Assembly: GCA_913054205.1 (NCBI GenBank)
Contig: CAJXJM010000109.1
Coordinates: forward strand, 1-7,732
Origin: an uncultured Rhodospirillaceae bacterium
GTDB taxonomy: Bacteria > Pseudomonadota > Alphaproteobacteria > Rhodospirillales > UBA2165
Direction of reading: 5' to 3'
Length of the DNA stretch: 7,732 nt
Below, piece by piece: positions 5,703-7,732 of the stretch (its first letter is position 1; the number at the start of each line of letters is the position of its first letter). A model generated the notes under the pieces. It had not been told where the DNA came from, made no database searches, and worked only from the letters and a program-made list of their open reading frames with translations. The translations under genes were made by a program, and so were the position numbers.

Positions 5703-7256
5703 ATGTCAGATAACAAACCATTTTACATCACGACGCCGATTTATTATGTGAACGATGTGCCGCATATTGGGCATGCGTATACGACGCTCGCCTGTGATGT
5801 TCTGGCGCGCTTTAAACGGCTCGATGGGTTTGACGTAAAGTTTCTAACCGGCACCGATGAACATGGTCAAAAGGTAGAAAAATCCGCTGAAACAGCCGGT
5901 ATTGATCCGCAAGCTTTCACCGATAAAGTCTCGCAAAATTTCCGCGATCTAGCTGTTAGTATGAACTTCACCAATGATGATTTTATCCGGACCACCGAAG
6001 AGCGCCATAAAATTGCCTGTCAAGATATTTGGAAACGCCTGATTGATGCCGGTGATATTTATCTCGATAAATACGCAGGCTGGTACTCGGTGCGCGACGA
6101 AGCGTTTTATGCCGAAGGCGAGCTGGAAGACAAAGACGGTAAGAAAATTGCGCCCTCCGGCGCCGAAGTAGACTGGGTAGAGGAGCCCAGCTACTTCTTT
6201 AAGCTGTCTGCGTGGCAGGATCGTTTGCTTGAGTTCTACGATAATAATCCAGAGTTTATTTTGCCACTTACGCGTCGCAACGAAGTCACCAGCTTTGTCG
6301 AAGGCGGTTTGCAGGATTTATCTGTATCGCGCACTTCTTTTAAATGGGGAGTTCAGGTTCCGGGTGACGATGATCACATTATGTATGTCTGGCTGGATGC
6401 CTTGACGAATTACATAACTGCTATCGGCTTTCCCGATACAGACCATGAAGAATATCAAAAATATTGGCCAGCCGATGTGCACATGGTGGGTAAAGATATC
6501 CTGCGCTTTCATGCAGTCTATTGGCCCGCGTTTCTCATGGCCGCCGGTTTGGAAACACCAAAGCGAGTATTTGCCCATGGGTGGTGGACCAATGAGGGCG
6601 AGAAAATCTCGAAGTCACTTGGCAACGTGATTGATCCGTTGGAATTGATGGAGACCTACGGGCTTGATCAAATGCGCTATTTCCTAATGCGCGAAGTGCC
6701 GTTTGGCAATGATGGTGACTTTTCACGCTCTGCCATGGTGCAGCGGATGAACGGCGAGCTTGCTAATGATTTCGGCAACTTGGCCCAGCGTGTTCTCTCC
6801 ATGATCAATAAAAACTGCGATGGTAAAATTCCAGAACCGGGAACGTTCTCGGAAGATGATACGGCGTTGCTGGCCGGTGTGGATGGTTTGCTTGAAGTTG
6901 TTCGAGAAGCAATGGATGCTCAATCTTTCCATACTGCTTTAGAAAAAATTTGGTCTGAAATTCGTGCTGCCAACAGCTATGTTGATCGTCAAGCGCCTTG
7001 GACGCTCAAGAAGGAAGACCCGGACCGGATGAAAACGGTGCTTTATGTTCTGGCCGATGCCATTCGTGGACTTGCGCTCATCACCCAACCGTTTGTTCCA
7101 GAGGCCATTGGAAAAATGCTGGACCAGCTCTCTGTGGGTGAGGGCAATCGAGACTTTGTGTCTTTCGGTAAAGCTGGTCGTCTGGCACCCGGCACAGAAC
7201 TGCCAAAACCGGAAGGTGTCTTCCCGCGGCACGTTGAAGAAGAAACCGCCGCCTAA
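5703..7256 (+). CDS. metG: Methionyl-tRNA synthetase
   Basis: Class I aminoacyl-tRNA synthetase charging tRNA-Met, including the initiator, in the cytoplasm. The 517-residue product carries the HIGH signature exactly (21-24) and a KMSKS variant, KISKS, at 301-305. Other family blocks are FLTGTDEHGQK (47-57) and YVWLDALTNY (228-237). The anticodon-binding helical domain starts near 340; Asn359, Arg363 and Trp433 sit in the contexts NLAQR and QAPW that correspond to anticodon-recognition residues in E. coli MetRS. The connective-peptide region around WYSVRDEAFYAEGE (127-140) lacks the Cys-x-x-Cys knuckles of zinc-binding MetRS. There is no C-terminal EMAP-II/Trbp111-like tRNA-binding domain. 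Both traits are usual for alphaproteobacterial enzymes. It begins 17 bases after holB with only a weak ribosome site, and appears to be the last gene of the operon. Confidence 0.97.
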   Translation: MSDNKPFYITTPIYYVNDVPHIGHAYTTLACDVLARFKRLDGFDVKFLTGTDEHGQKVEKSAETAGIDPQAFTDKVSQNFRDLAVSMNFTNDDFIRTTEERHKIACQDIWKRLIDAGDIYLDKYAGWYSVRDEAFYAEGELEDKDGKKIAPSGAEVDWVEEPSYFFKLSAWQDRLLEFYDNNPEFILPLTRRNEVTSFVEGGLQDLSVSRTSFKWGVQVPGDDDHIMYVWLDALTNYITAIGFPDTDHEEYQKYWPADVHMVGKDILRFHAVYWPAFLMAAGLETPKRVFAHGWWTNEGEKISKSLGNVIDPLELMETYGLDQMRYFLMREVPFGNDGDFSRSAMVQRMNGELANDFGNLAQRVLSMINKNCDGKIPEPGTFSEDDTALLAGVDGLLEVVREAMDAQSFHTALEKIWSEIRAANSYVDRQAPWTLKKEDPDRMKTVLYVLADAIRGLALITQPFVPEAIGKMLDQLSVGEGNRDFVSFGKAGRLAPGTELPKPEGVFPRHVEEETAA

Positions 7257-7337
7257 ATAAGGCCATTTCTTTCGCATAATGGAATATTTGTTCGGTCTCC
7301 CTACAAATTTTCGTGGCTATTATTTTGGTTCATACCT

Positions 7338-7343
7338 TATACT
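7338..7343 (+). promoter_or_regulatory. Possible -10 box upstream of the TAXI transporter gene
   Basis: TATACT matches the TATAAT consensus at five of six positions and would start transcription near 7350, about 60 bases before the TAXI ATG. The region 16-19 bases upstream (around 7311-7321) has no recognisable -35 hexamer. If real, the promoter may need an activator or a non-housekeeping sigma factor. A separate promoter here is expected because the function changes completely after metG and a 155-base gap follows. Confidence 0.3.
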
Positions 7344-7354
7344 TTTATTTCTAA

Positions 7355-7381
7355 GGAATGCGGGCAGTTAATCGCAATTCC
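7355..7381 (+). promoter_or_regulatory. Stem-loop in the TAXI gene 5' leader
   Basis: GGAATGCG (7355-7362) pairs with CGC (7373-7375) plus ATTCC (7377-7381), giving eight base pairs with one bulged A (7376) and a ten-base loop. No T-run follows, so it is not an obvious terminator. If transcription begins near 7350 it would sit at the very 5' end of the mRNA and could protect it or be a regulator site. No known riboswitch class is recognised. Confidence 0.3.
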
Positions 7382-7411
7382 CCTAAAAGTTTTCAATCAA
7401 GGGAGAGCACA

Positions 7412-7732
7412 ATGAAATATCAAAAATTTCTAATAACCGCCGTTATTTTAGGCGGCGCAGTGGCATTTACGGCATTAGGTGCGGTTTCTGCTAACGCGAA
7501 AATGAAGCGTATTAGTATCGGCACAAACCCTCCGGGTACGAATTACTTCCTGCTGGGCGGTATGATGGCGAAGCTCATACAAACCCACACGAAAATAAGA
7601 ACCTCCACTCAGCCACATGCGGGTGCATCAGTTTATGTGCCGTTGCTGAACAATGGCGAAATGGTTCTGGGATTGAATTCCAGTATTGTATCTGCTCTCG
7701 GTTATCATGGCCGCGCGCCCTATAAAAAAGCC
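7412..7732 (+). CDS. TAXI family TRAP transporter substrate-binding protein (3'-truncated by window)
   Basis: The frame runs open from ATG 7412 to the window end (107 codons, no stop), so only the N-terminal part is seen. Residues 1-29 form a signal peptide (hydrophobic core about 6-25, cleavage likely after ANA). The mature start, ISIGTNPPGTNYFLLGGMMA (34-53), is the N-terminal block of TAXI (TRAP-associated extracytoplasmic immunogenic) proteins. AGASVYVPLLNNGEMVLGLN (70-89) supports this. Such proteins capture a carboxylate-type ligand in the periplasm and deliver it to a membrane permease, often a fused DctQM-type protein, which would be expected downstream. The ligand cannot be predicted. 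The start is fixed by AAGGGAG at 7399-7405. An in-frame ATG at 7358 abuts AAGGA with no spacing and would give an unusually long signal-peptide N-region, so I reject it. Confidence 0.9.
   Translation, partial: MKYQKFLITAVILGGAVAFTALGAVSANAKMKRISIGTNPPGTNYFLLGGMMAKLIQTHTKIRTSTQPHAGASVYVPLLNNGEMVLGLNSSIVSALGYHGRAPYKKA

Noticed and set aside
7263..7282. CCATT...AATGG inverted repeat just after metG as a terminator
   Set aside because: The stem is only five mostly A/T pairs with a ten-base loop, and no T-run follows. It is too weak to call as a terminator.
7358..7411. In-frame ATG at 7358 as an 18-codon N-terminal extension of the TAXI protein
   Set aside because: Its AAGGA abuts the ATG with no spacing, and the extension would put about 23 residues ahead of the signal peptide's hydrophobic core. 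The ATG at 7412 has a well-placed AAGGGAG.
1..7732. CRISPR arrays, tRNA or rRNA genes, insertion sequences, phage genes, toxin-antitoxin or defence modules
   Set aside because: I saw no regularly spaced repeats, no tRNA-like cloverleaf in the spacers, no transposase or integrase motifs, and no spacer longer than 164 bases that could hide such a module.

Overview
The window is a run of ordinary chromosomal housekeeping genes, all on the + strand, from what looks like an alphaproteobacterium. Base composition is close to balanced, and the gene order rlpA - D-Ala-D-Ala carboxypeptidase - tmk - holB - metG is one I recognise as conserved across many alphaproteobacteria. MetRS and HolB also have the alphaproteobacterial flavour: both lack the zinc-binding cysteines of the E. 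coli proteins. The TAXI-type TRAP binding protein at the 3' end fits a free-living, possibly marine, heterotroph. I cannot place the genus.

Layout: (1) positions 1-558, 3' part of a YdcF/DUF218-family envelope gene whose start lies before the window; (2) 578-1564, a secreted MltB-type lytic transglycosylase, probably co-transcribed with gene 1; (3) a 102-base spacer with an imperfect stem-loop; (4) 1667-2629, the RlpA lipoprotein (DPBB plus SPOR domain), starting at a TTG codon; (5) a 164-base spacer holding a possible promoter, small inverted repeats and an 18-codon leader ORF whose stop overlaps the next start; (6) 2794-3930 dacA-like, 3927-4616 tmk, 4609-5685 holB and 5703-7256 metG, packed with overlaps of 4 and 8 bases and a gap of 17, so almost certainly one operon; (7) a 155-base spacer with a stem-loop and a possible -10 box; (8) 7412 to the window end, the N-terminal third or so of a TAXI-family TRAP substrate-binding protein, cut by the window edge.

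Functionally the first half is about cell-wall remodelling: YdcF-like factor, two lytic transglycosylases of unrelated folds (MltB and RlpA), and a penicillin-binding DD-carboxypeptidase that trims stem peptides. The carboxypeptidase is translationally linked to genes for DNA precursor supply (Tmk), clamp loading at the replication fork (HolB) and translation (MetG). The last gene begins an unrelated nutrient-uptake locus.

I did not find a novel defence, mobile or RNA system. There is no CRISPR, tRNA, rRNA, insertion sequence or phage gene in the window. The most interesting item is the dacA leader region (about 2681-2796). The rest is start-codon refinement and a synteny break after metG.
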